Origin: an uncultured Flammeovirgaceae bacterium
GTDB taxonomy: Bacteria; Bacteroidota; Bacteroidia; Cytophagales; Cyclobacteriaceae
Direction: 5' to 3'
DNA: 64,000 bases
NCBI GenBank assembly: GCA_937883755.1
Contig: CAKZYA010000059.1
Location: 124,001 to 188,000 of the forward strand
Shown here: positions 18,287 to 26,568 of the stretch, piece after piece
How the letters are laid out: each line of letters starts with the position of its first letter
How positions within the stretch are numbered: the first letter of the stretch is position 1
Translations under genes and position numbers: made by a program
The notes under the pieces: generated by a model
The model's input: only the letters and a program-made list of their open reading frames with translations
The model's database searches: none
Told to the model about the DNA's origin: nothing

Positions 18287-19621
18287 ATGAAATTTAAAAT
18301 CAAACTTTTACTACAAGTCGCGCCTATAGCTACGCTTATTCCCTTACTAATGTTAATAGGGTGTGGCGATGATAATCCTACTCCTACTGGGAATGATGAT
18401 CCTACTCCTATTGTAGTTGGTGATACTACAACTATTGGAGAAAGCCGCGAGTATGCTATGGTTACCGCCTCACTCAATGCTGATGGGCAAACTCGGGCAT
18501 TTTATCTACAGCGCGTTTCGGTGGATAATACGGAAACCTTGGACAACAGTGATGCTACCGAGCTTTCTGCGGCTACCGCTGCCATGATCCATTCTTTTAA
18601 GGGGAGTATTTATTTCAGTGATTATGCAAATGGGGTCATGGAAAAGTGGAGCATCGATGATTCAAATAATGCCACGATGGACGCCGATATGAATGTCTCT
18701 GAATTAACCTTTCAAGGAAATGCCGCCTTCAAAGATGAAACCACCGCTTTCGTGGGGGGAATTTCCACCGACATTATCATCTTTAACCCGACCACGATGC
18801 AAAAAACAGGGACAATAGATTTAACATCAGTCTCTAATATTGGTACTGTAACGGACTTTCCCCAATCTGGTGCTGCAATTGTTGCTGAATCTGTGACTGA
18901 GATTTTGATTCGGGATAATCTGTTGTTCGCATCGCTTATGCCGCTCGCCGACCTTGCCACCCAAGTCCCAGCTGAGAAAGGATGTTCCATTATTGTTATC
19001 GACATGGACGAAATTGATGCAAATGCTCAGGGCAATGCCGATGCGGTGGTTAAGCGTATCTTTGATGAGCGGGGTTCTTCCACTGGCGCCTGGGGCTCCG
19101 GTGGTGGTTCACCTTTCATGCGTTTGGATGAGCGAGGTGATATTTATGTGTTGTGCCATAATTCTTGGGCGGGATGGCGAGCAGCTTATGACCGTCCGGC
19201 AGCTATTCTCAAGATTGCGGCGGGCACCACGGACTTTGATGAAAGCTACTACTTCGATTTGGAATCGGCCGCCCAAGGTCTTGGCAGTCCGGTTATGAAT
19301 TTTGAGTACTACGGTGACGGTAAATTTCTGGGGGCGGTCCAAGACCCAACTGCCATTGATCCTAATAATCCTTTTTCCTATTTCATTGATCCTATCTACC
19401 AGTGGTGGAGCTTCGACTTGTACAATCAAACCGCCGAGAATGTTGCCGAAGAGTACACCCGAGCGGCAGTCGCGGCGGTTACTTATTTTGAAGATGGCTT
19501 TGGCTACGTGCCTTTTGAAGCCAATGGAGAGCAGTTTGTGATGAAGGTCGATTTAAGCACCCTGGAAACCAGCAAGCAGTTTAATACGGCCGGAACCCCT
19601 CACCTTTTCAGTCTGCAATAG
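18287..19621 (+). CDS. DUF4374 surface lipoprotein, XusB-like (444 aa)
   Basis: The start is set at ATG 18287, which gives a signal peptide with a lipobox (LLMLIGC, Cys26). An acidic/Pro/Thr linker (GDDNPTPTG) follows, as in surface-exported Bacteroidota lipoproteins. The rest is a repetitive beta-rich domain of the DUF4374 family (beta-propeller type), with blade-like stretches such as VERGGIST-type turns and RLDERGDIYVLCHNSW. B. thetaiotaomicron XusB of this family binds ferric enterobactin at the cell surface. The gene starts 33 bp after the receptor stop and is very likely its partner. Confidence 0.85.
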   Translation: MKFKIKLLLQVAPIATLIPLLMLIGCGDDNPTPTGNDDPTPIVVGDTTTIGESREYAMVTASLNADGQTRAFYLQRVSVDNTETLDNSDATELSAATAAMIHSFKGSIYFSDYANGVMEKWSIDDSNNATMDADMNVSELTFQGNAAFKDETTAFVGGISTDIIIFNPTTMQKTGTIDLTSVSNIGTVTDFPQSGAAIVAESVTEILIRDNLLFASLMPLADLATQVPAEKGCSIIVIDMDEIDANAQGNADAVVKRIFDERGSSTGAWGSGGGSPFMRLDERGDIYVLCHNSWAGWRAAYDRPAAILKIAAGTTDFDESYYFDLESAAQGLGSPVMNFEYYGDGKFLGAVQDPTAIDPNNPFSYFIDPIYQWWSFDLYNQTAENVAEEYTRAAVAAVTYFEDGFGYVPFEANGEQFVMKVDLSTLETSKQFNTAGTPHLFSLQ

Positions 19622-19638
19622 AGATTTCGTGCTGATTT

Positions 19639-20055
19639 ATGAATACTGCCAGGTACATTATTCGGTTTTTACTAGCTCTTATTTTTATTTATGCAGGAAT
19701 AGAAAAACTATTCCTGCCCTATAATCCGTCTGTTTTTAAGTCAGACGTAGAAATGACCGACCCTAAGTTCTTCGAGTTTTACGACTTTCTTATGGGCACT
19801 GGTTATCTCTACTTCGTTGGGTTCTTTCAGCTACTGAACGGATTACTTCTTGTATTTCGGAGAACATACCTTTTGGGAGCTATCATGATGATACCGCTCA
19901 TGCTGTGCTTACTGATGACGCATGTGTTCATTTCCAGATACATGGGCTTCATTGTCTTTGATGGTGTAATGGTTTTGATGAATAGCTTTTTGGTTTTAAG
20001 TCATTTCAGTGAATTGAAGACGACTTTCCTGAAGCCACAGGCAAAGCTTCTTTAA
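19639..20055 (+). CDS. DoxX/MauE-like four-helix membrane protein (138 aa)
   Basis: Four membrane helices are evident (about 6-21, 58-73, 80-100 and 103-122). The N-terminal pattern RFLLALIFIYAGIEKLF is the DoxX-like signature. DoxX-type proteins are linked to thiol or quinone redox chemistry in membranes; no specific role is known for this one. It lies 17 bp after the DUF4374 gene and 39 bp before an ABC ATPase gene, inside the same putative operon. Confidence 0.8.
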   Translation: MNTARYIIRFLLALIFIYAGIEKLFLPYNPSVFKSDVEMTDPKFFEFYDFLMGTGYLYFVGFFQLLNGLLLVFRRTYLLGAIMMIPLMLCLLMTHVFISRYMGFIVFDGVMVLMNSFLVLSHFSELKTTFLKPQAKLL

Positions 20056-20094
20056 CACAAAAACCTCAGCGTAAAATCATAATTAATTGTAACA

Positions 20095-20964
20095 ATGCAA
20101 CTAGAAATACACAATCTCTCCAAAACCTACTCCAATGGAGTACAGGCTCTAAAGAACGTTAGTCTTACCATCAGTAAAGGAATGTTTGGTTTGCTCGGTC
20201 AAAACGGGGCGGGTAAATCTACCTTGATGCGTACGGTCGCCACCCTACAGGACGCCGATACGGGTACTATTCACTTCAATGGAATCGATGTGGCAAAAGA
20301 GCCGGAAAAGTTAAGAAAAACACTCGGTTATTTACCCCAAGAGTTTGGAGTCTACCCCAACGTCACCGCCGAAGAGTTGCTGTTACATATTGCTGATATG
20401 AAGGGAATTGTTCATAAAGGGGAACGGAAGGAAACAGTAGATGCCTTGCTGCAAAAAGTCAATTTGTACGACGCAAAAAGTAAAAAGCTCGATGGCTATT
20501 CAGGGGGCATGAAGCAGCGCTTTGGCATTGCCCAGGCACTGATCGGTAACCCTGATTTGATCATTGTAGATGAGCCTACTGCTGGCCTGGACCCGATGGA
20601 ACGAAACCGCTTCTACAATTTGCTCTCTGAGTTGGGAGAGGATGCGGTCGTCATCCTATCTACCCATATCGTAGAAGATGTGAGTACGCTCTGTACTGAT
20701 ATGGCTATCATCGGCCAAGGCCAGGTAGTGCTTACGGGCAAGCCTCACGAAGTAGAAGAAACCCTACGGGGAAAACTCTATGAAATGTCGGTAAGTAAAG
20801 ATGAGCTCCCCAGTTACCAGGAAAAGTACAACGTCATCTCGCACCGCTTCTTTGCCGGGAAAATGATGATTACAGTCTTAGCCGAAGATCCGCCGTCAAA
20901 TGGATTTGATATAAAAGCCCCAACTCTGGAGGATGCTTATTTCAAAATATTAAGCCAAAACTAA
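20095..20964 (+). CDS. ABC transporter ATP-binding protein, ABC-2 type (289 aa)
   Basis: Walker A GQNGAGKST (residues 35-43), Q-loop region LPQEFGVYPN, signature YSGGMKQRFGIAQAL and Walker B LIIVDEPTAGLDP followed by the H-switch STHIVED are all intact. The C-terminal ~70 residues match the DrrA-like extension of ABC-2 exporters. It pairs with the permease gene that starts 1 bp after its stop. Energises transport by that permease; direction is more likely export, as usual for the ABC-2 class. Confidence 0.95.
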   Translation: MQLEIHNLSKTYSNGVQALKNVSLTISKGMFGLLGQNGAGKSTLMRTVATLQDADTGTIHFNGIDVAKEPEKLRKTLGYLPQEFGVYPNVTAEELLLHIADMKGIVHKGERKETVDALLQKVNLYDAKSKKLDGYSGGMKQRFGIAQALIGNPDLIIVDEPTAGLDPMERNRFYNLLSELGEDAVVILSTHIVEDVSTLCTDMAIIGQGQVVLTGKPHEVEETLRGKLYEMSVSKDELPSYQEKYNVISHRFFAGKMMITVLAEDPPSNGFDIKAPTLEDAYFKILSQN

Positions 20965-20965
20965 T

Positions 20966-23900
20966 ATGAGAACCGTTCTTTCAATCATAAGAAGCGAGCT
21001 TCGACAACGCTTATTCACTTGGGTATCGTTAATTTTCTTTCTGATGCTGGTATTCCAAGCCATTTGGTATACCAAAGGGGCTTTTGATTACTATGCCAAT
21101 GAAAATGTGCTGATGAACGCCCCGAGTATTATCTACCGTAATTACGCGGGAATGGGGATGCTCATGATCATCATCATCGCTATTGCCACCGGGGGAGTAT
21201 TGTACAAAGATATCCAGTACAAGTCGGCCGAGTGGACCTACGCTTTACCCATCAACGACAAATATTTTTTTGTCGGACGCTTCCTGGCAGCATTTCTCTA
21301 TCTAGTTATCATCAGTACTGGGTTAATTGTCGGTCATTTTCTTCTTCCGTATTCCGGTATTGGCGTAGCCGAGCGTTTTGGCTCTGCCCCCGTCGGCCAA
21401 ATATTTCACGGATGGCTGATGTTCACTGTCCCTAATCTATTTGTTTATGTAGCACTGGTTTTTTTCTCCATCGTTTTTTCTAGACGCATTGCCACGAGCT
21501 ACTTGGCCGTTTTTGCGGTTGTCATCACCTTTCTCATTGCCCAAACGTCCTACGAAACCGGAGGGGGGAATAATCTGCTAGCGTACCTCCTAGTAGACCC
21601 AGGCGGATATGTGGCCGCTCAATATTATGCTGACCTCCAGACATCGATTGAGAAAAATACTGCCTACTTCCAACTGACCGGATATATTTTACAAAATAGA
21701 CTGCTGTGGATTGGCTTAGCATTACTCCTTTCAATAGCGGCCTACTTCAAGTTTTCATTCAAGTATTTTATTCAAGCCGGAACGGATAAGTCTAAGAAAG
21801 TGAAGGAGGACAATAAAGGCATTCTTGCCAATGCTAGTATACAACTACCGCGGGTGGTAAAGCAATTTCGCATTCCCGATTTCTTGACAAAACTCTGGAC
21901 ATTATCCAAGCTAGAGTTTCTCAATATTGTGCGTCCCACTTCTTTCAAGATCATCCTAGGAATCATTTTATTGATGGTCTTTTTGCAAAACGTAACTTGG
22001 AATGCTACTTTTTATATCGGTGAAGAATTGCCCATAAGCAGTAACATGACCTTCTTCCGCTTGCAGTGGGGAGTTTTTGTCAATATGTTGATTATGATTT
22101 GGGCGGGTGAGCTGTTTTTCAAAGATAAAACGGTCAATATCTGGCAAATAACTGATTCATTGCCTGTTCCAGTTTGGGTAACCCAACTGTCTCGCTTGGT
22201 GGCAGTTATGGGGCTTTCGCTGGTATTAAGCCTGAGTTTTATCGCCGTTTCTATTTTCACGCAAATATTACTGGGTGGAATTTCCTACATCGACTTGGGA
22301 CGGTTTGCCGAAGACTTGTTACTCCATCGGTGGGCATTTTTAACATTTACGCTGTACACAGCTTTGGTCTTCTTCATTGCAGGTCTTACCTCCCAGCGAA
22401 TAGTTACTCATATCTTGAGTGTTGGATTCTTTCTCTTTTTGATTGTTTCCTTCGATATGGGGATCATAGAAGATCTTCGTTTTGGCTATGCCTTGCCGCC
22501 CGGTATTGAAGATTTTTCTGAAACGAGCGGATACGGTATTTTTCAGCAATCGGCTAATTGGTTTTTCTTACTATGGCTCTCACTGGCCGCCGCCTTGATT
22601 ATGGCCGGGATATGGTTGTGGAAGCGGGGTGCCGATAAGAAGTGGAGCAATCGTCTTTCCCTCAGAAGCGTGCAGCTAAATCATGTCTCCAAAGTAGCTA
22701 TGCTGGTATGCTTTGGCTTATTCTTCGTTTTGATGTCGTTCATAACCAAGAATGTATACGAAAAAGGAAACTTTACACCCGAAGCCGAGGAGGAACGGCT
22801 GGATGCAGCCTATGAAAAAAAATACAAATACTTAGAAGTACTGCCTCAACCAAAATATCAAGCGGTAGATTTACGACTAGACCTTTATCCATCAGAAAGA
22901 AAAGCATCGTATTTAGCCGATATAACTCTCACTAACCCTTCTGGTACAGATACCCTGTTCTTGAACTGGGAGGATTTCATCAACGTAAGCAGTCTCAAGC
23001 TAAACGACCAGGAACTGCAACTGGTAAAAGAAGATGAAGAGCAAAACCTAACGGCTTACCTCATTCCGAAAACTGTTCGGGCGGATAGTTTACTCCATCT
23101 ATCGTTGGAAGCGGAGAAACAATACATTGGTTTTGTACAAAGTGATGCCCAAGCTGACTTAACCTACCAAGGGAGTTATGCGAGTGTACAGGATTTTCTT
23201 CCGGTAATTGGCTACGATAGCGAAAAAGAGCTGGTAGAAAACCGGACAAGAGAAGAGCAGACGTTGACAAGACTTACCTCACGCATGGCCCCTATCGATG
23301 ACCCAGTGGCTAAGGCGCAAGATGCCTACGCCCCCGATGCTGGGCTGGTTAAAGGAAGTATCACCATCAGCACCGAAGCCGATCAAATACCATTTGCCGC
23401 GGGAGAATTAATTAAAACGGAAGTGAATGAAGGGCGCACTACTGCTTTTTACAACATTGAGAAACCAGCAGTATTCAACTGGCACCTGGGCTCTTCCGAC
23501 TATGCTGTAGTGAGCGGTGAAGCACAGGGGGTGAGCTACGCTATTCTTCATAAACCTTTTCATAAGTTCAATATCGAGCTATACCAAGATGCTATGAACC
23601 AAGGCATTGGGTTCATGCAGGCTCAGTTCGGAGCAGAGGCCGTAGCGGATAAGTTACAATTGGTAGAAATTCACCGTTGGCAAGACCCGGCCTACACCTT
23701 TGCCAATACGATTGTTTTGTCCGAAAAAGAAGGCTGGGTGGCTGATACCGAAGGGCTACAAGAAAAATCCTATATCTACCAAACCGTAGGCAGTGGTTTA
23801 GCTAGTCTATGGGTGCAGAACCAGCTTCGTATCGCCAATGTACAAGGGGCAGATATGTTGACCAAAGCATTGCCCGAAGCAATAGGTTTACAGTTTGTAA

Positions 23901-24229
23901 AGGAAACCTTTGGTAAAGAAGCGGTACAACTGCTGATGGACAAGAAGATGGATAAATACGCCAAAGACCGGAACAACGAACCTAATACGGAACCGGCCCT
24001 CTTGTATGCCGATGGAGCAGAGTACTTAGAAATAAACAAGGGAGCTGTAGCCTTGTATCAGTTTAGTAGCAAGATGGGAAAAGAAACTTTTATAAAGTCC
24101 TTAACCAATTGGACGCTTCGCACAAAAGGTGAATACGCAACATTTAAGAGCATGTACGATTACTTGTACTCAAAATTAAATGAGGAGGATAAAGAGCAAG
24201 TAAAGCAGGATTTCGAGCAAACCGTTTGA
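20966..24229 (+). CDS. ABC-2 permease fused to a degenerate M1-peptidase-like domain (1087 aa)
   Basis: Two six-helix ABC-2 halves (about residues 1-275 and 310-610) are followed by a periplasmic linker and a gluzincin-like domain (~640-1087). Bacteroidota permease/M1 fusions usually read FANTI..SE...YVTAHEVAHQWW...NVQGATMLSE. Here the aligned sequence is FANTIVLSEKEGW ... YIYQTVGSGLASLW ... NVQGADMLTKAL. The zinc-binding HExxH is replaced (G942, S943, A946) and the downstream Glu ligand is Lys967. The domain is recognisable but should not bind zinc or cleave peptides. It probably serves as a binding or structural domain. The gene closes the receptor/DUF4374/DoxX/ABC operon. Confidence 0.9.
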   Translation: MRTVLSIIRSELRQRLFTWVSLIFFLMLVFQAIWYTKGAFDYYANENVLMNAPSIIYRNYAGMGMLMIIIIAIATGGVLYKDIQYKSAEWTYALPINDKYFFVGRFLAAFLYLVIISTGLIVGHFLLPYSGIGVAERFGSAPVGQIFHGWLMFTVPNLFVYVALVFFSIVFSRRIATSYLAVFAVVITFLIAQTSYETGGGNNLLAYLLVDPGGYVAAQYYADLQTSIEKNTAYFQLTGYILQNRLLWIGLALLLSIAAYFKFSFKYFIQAGTDKSKKVKEDNKGILANASIQLPRVVKQFRIPDFLTKLWTLSKLEFLNIVRPTSFKIILGIILLMVFLQNVTWNATFYIGEELPISSNMTFFRLQWGVFVNMLIMIWAGELFFKDKTVNIWQITDSLPVPVWVTQLSRLVAVMGLSLVLSLSFIAVSIFTQILLGGISYIDLGRFAEDLLLHRWAFLTFTLYTALVFFIAGLTSQRIVTHILSVGFFLFLIVSFDMGIIEDLRFGYALPPGIEDFSETSGYGIFQQSANWFFLLWLSLAAALIMAGIWLWKRGADKKWSNRLSLRSVQLNHVSKVAMLVCFGLFFVLMSFITKNVYEKGNFTPEAEEERLDAAYEKKYKYLEVLPQPKYQAVDLRLDLYPSERKASYLADITLTNPSGTDTLFLNWEDFINVSSLKLNDQELQLVKEDEEQNLTAYLIPKTVRADSLLHLSLEAEKQYIGFVQSDAQADLTYQGSYASVQDFLPVIGYDSEKELVENRTREEQTLTRLTSRMAPIDDPVAKAQDAYAPDAGLVKGSITISTEADQIPFAAGELIKTEVNEGRTTAFYNIEKPAVFNWHLGSSDYAVVSGEAQGVSYAILHKPFHKFNIELYQDAMNQGIGFMQAQFGAEAVADKLQLVEIHRWQDPAYTFANTIVLSEKEGWVADTEGLQEKSYIYQTVGSGLASLWVQNQLRIANVQGADMLTKALPEAIGLQFVKETFGKEAVQLLMDKKMDKYAKDRNNEPNTEPALLYADGAEYLEINKGAVALYQFSSKMGKETFIKSLTNWTLRTKGEYATFKSMYDYLYSKLNEEDKEQVKQDFEQTV

Positions 24230-24291
24230 TATTGATTGACCCACCGAAATTACCATTTAGGTTTGAACGTTGACTAGATATTTAAACAAAA

Positions 24292-25977
24292 TCAGTTTAG
24301 GTTTCGGTTAACCTTACTGATCGCGAGCTGAGGACTGGTGACTTTGGGTTTCAGCCGAGGCACTGAAGGAGCTTTCACCCTGCCTTTAGCCTGACTAGAT
24401 TTTTCCTCGGGCTTATCGGAGTGATTGGGGACATTCAACACCCAGCCTACCAGATACAGGGAAACTAGACTGGCTCCCAGCCAAAATACATCTACGTAGG
24501 CTACTCGTGGGAACGTATTCCACACCTGCCAAAACCAATCGCCGGTGACTATTCCGTTCGCTAGCGGAATCCCTAGAGATAGTATTCCGCCAAGAAATAA
24601 GTAGTTTCGGTTTAGCTGGGCGTAATTCTTCCAGCGTAATCCCACCAGGGTAAGCAGCAACCAACCGATGAAGAAAATACCATTAACCCAATTTGCGCGA
24701 CCAATCAGATCCATAGGAACCAGCTTATTGGCTAGAAAGATAAGTGCGAAAGCAGGGAACATACTCAAGCAAATGGCCAGATACCATTTGGTTACCCGAT
24801 GGTGAAATAGCTTCTGTTTAAACGTGTACTTATTATTATCCCGAGCAGTACGCCAAATTAGTACTCCACTAATAATCATGAAACAAGTAATCAGGGAAAG
24901 TACAAAGTAAATGATGCGTAGGGTCATACCTCCGAAACTCCCAAAATGCAACTTAGTAATGAAATTGATCACACTGTAGCTATAGGTGCGCTCTTCAGGC
25001 AGCATACTGTATTCTTCCAGCACTTTACCATCTTTCATTCGCATGGCCAACACTCCGGAAGCATGAATGCCTTCGTGGTCATCAATATTCCAAAGGGCTA
25101 TTGCATCTTCTTGGCCGTAGTTACGAAGCCGGATGTTTCTAATATGAAAGTTAGGGTACTGTTGTTCAACTTGCTGCGCTAATTCGGTTAATGAGTAGTG
25201 TTCGTACTCAGGAGCATTTTCCTCTACCGTAAGACTCGCTGATGGGTTGATTTTACTAAATACTTTCTCGGTATCTCCGTCGTACAGGAGAAACACGGTG
25301 GGTAGTAGGATCAAAGAAAGCAAACCAAAAAACGCCCCGGTGACGGCGTAGATTAGCTGAAACGGAAGTCCGATTACTCCCAAAACGGTGTGAGCATTGG
25401 TCCAAATCATTTTCCATTTACCTTCTTTTACAAAAGCGTAGAATTTGGTCAGCAGGTTTCGCCAATGAATCAGTAAGCCAGTAACAATAGCAAATAAGAA
25501 AAATAAAGCAACCAAGCCGGATAGATAGAGTCCGATTACCGGAATCTGCCGAAAGTAATGCAAATGATAGATGGTAGCATTGAGCGTGGTACGAGGTTCC
25601 TTCACATCTTCTACCCGCATATCCACCGGATTCACGTAGGCAGCCATGCGTTCGGTGGTAGAATCGGTATCGTTAAAAGCCCCGTAAACATACATAACCG
25701 GAGATTCTGCGCTGGGTGGAGAAACATTAGTGAATTCGTGTAGATTCAGTTCGTAGATACTATCTACTTTTAGCAGAGCTTGATCTAAGTCAAAATTCTC
25801 CGGTACAGGTTGCCTCATATGGGGGTTTTCCCACTGGGCTACCTCCGCACGAAATAGGGAAAACGCTCCAGCGTAAAAGATGACGAACAAAGCAAAACTA
25901 ATGACAATACCCGCTACGGTGTGCGTATGAAAAAGAACGTTATAACTTCGGTTACCTAATCCTTTCAGCTTTTTCAT
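24292..25977 (-). CDS. Long-type PepSY inner-membrane protein, XusC-like (561 aa)
   Basis: The N-terminal helix FHTHTVAGIVISFALFVIFY leads into PepSY_TM segments with membrane-flanking histidines in YHLHYFRQI, WTNAHTVLGV and ITKLHFGSFGG. More helices lie towards the C-terminus (about residues 345-520), and the tail is Lys/Ser-rich and cytoplasmic. PepSY proteins such as FoxB and XusC act in reductive release of iron from siderophores at the inner membrane. It is the last gene of the operon 30438-24292: receptor, PKD-DUF4374 lipoprotein, two small membrane proteins, PepSY. It faces the ABC operon tail-to-tail with a 62-bp gap. Confidence 0.92.
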   Translation of the reverse strand: MKKLKGLGNRSYNVLFHTHTVAGIVISFALFVIFYAGAFSLFRAEVAQWENPHMRQPVPENFDLDQALLKVDSIYELNLHEFTNVSPPSAESPVMYVYGAFNDTDSTTERMAAYVNPVDMRVEDVKEPRTTLNATIYHLHYFRQIPVIGLYLSGLVALFFLFAIVTGLLIHWRNLLTKFYAFVKEGKWKMIWTNAHTVLGVIGLPFQLIYAVTGAFFGLLSLILLPTVFLLYDGDTEKVFSKINPSASLTVEENAPEYEHYSLTELAQQVEQQYPNFHIRNIRLRNYGQEDAIALWNIDDHEGIHASGVLAMRMKDGKVLEEYSMLPEERTYSYSVINFITKLHFGSFGGMTLRIIYFVLSLITCFMIISGVLIWRTARDNNKYTFKQKLFHHRVTKWYLAICLSMFPAFALIFLANKLVPMDLIGRANWVNGIFFIGWLLLTLVGLRWKNYAQLNRNYLFLGGILSLGIPLANGIVTGDWFWQVWNTFPRVAYVDVFWLGASLVSLYLVGWVLNVPNHSDKPEEKSSQAKGRVKAPSVPRLKPKVTSPQLAISKVNRNLN

Positions 25978-25978
25978 A

Positions 25979-26254
25979 TTACAGTAAAATTAGTAGTGAA
26001 CTTATAGTAGTAAGTGCCAGAAGTATAGCCCAGGAGATCCAGGCTTTTCTAATTAAGTAGATCATAATCATCAGTCCTACCCAGCCCAAAAACGCAGTGT
26101 AGGTAGATGTTAGTAAAACTGGGGTATCGTTAGGTACATTTTTGGCAATAGCAATGTGCAAGGACATGGTGGCTGCATATGACCCGAAGATGACCGCCAT
26201 GATTTTACTGAACCGAGTCCAGCCAGAAGAGAGATATTTTTTGTTAGCAGGCAT
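25979..26254 (-). CDS. Small membrane protein, DUF3649-like (91 aa)
   Basis: Three hydrophobic helices follow a short basic start (PANKKYLSSGW). Size, helix pattern and place next to a PepSY gene fit the DUF3649 proteins of proteobacterial iron-uptake clusters. The family call is from memory of the pattern, not an alignment. A paralog with the same PANKKYL N-terminus lies at 34254. It is 1 bp from the PepSY gene and 1 bp from the preceding small gene. Confidence 0.75.
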   Translation of the reverse strand: MPANKKYLSSGWTRFSKIMAVIFGSYAATMSLHIAIAKNVPNDTPVLLTSTYTAFLGWVGLMIMIYLIRKAWISWAILLALTTISSLLILL

Positions 26255-26255
26255 A

Positions 26256-26561
26256 TCAACTTACATCAATAATGATAAATAGTAGACTCACAACTCCCCA
26301 GCCCCACATCCAGTTGGAGTTCAGTTTCACGGATAGGATAATCGCTGACAGCAGTGCCATGAACGCCGTTAACCAGAACATGAGTGCAGTGGCAAAATCG
26401 TAAGATAGCGTAAAGAGATATAAGGATACCAAAGAAATGATACTAGCCATTACGGTTACTTTTGCCCGATTTAGCTTTATCCACTCGATTTTATCCGAGG
26501 GAAAATATCGGGAAGTTGCGTAAAGCAAGAGGCAAGCAAAAGTTAATACTGCTAGTGCCAT
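26256..26561 (-). CDS. Small membrane protein, DUF3325-like (101 aa)
   Basis: It has about three or four hydrophobic helices and a basic loop near residues 25-35 (KIEWIKLNRAK). The arrangement with the DUF3649-like and PepSY genes mirrors the DUF3325 partner in other iron-uptake clusters. The paralog at 34556 has the same position. Function is unknown, presumably support of the PepSY reductase. Confidence 0.7.
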   Translation of the reverse strand: MALAVLTFACLLLYATSRYFPSDKIEWIKLNRAKVTVMASIISLVSLYLFTLSYDFATALMFWLTAFMALLSAIILSVKLNSNWMWGWGVVSLLFIIIDVS

Positions 26562-26568
26562 TTTTTAT

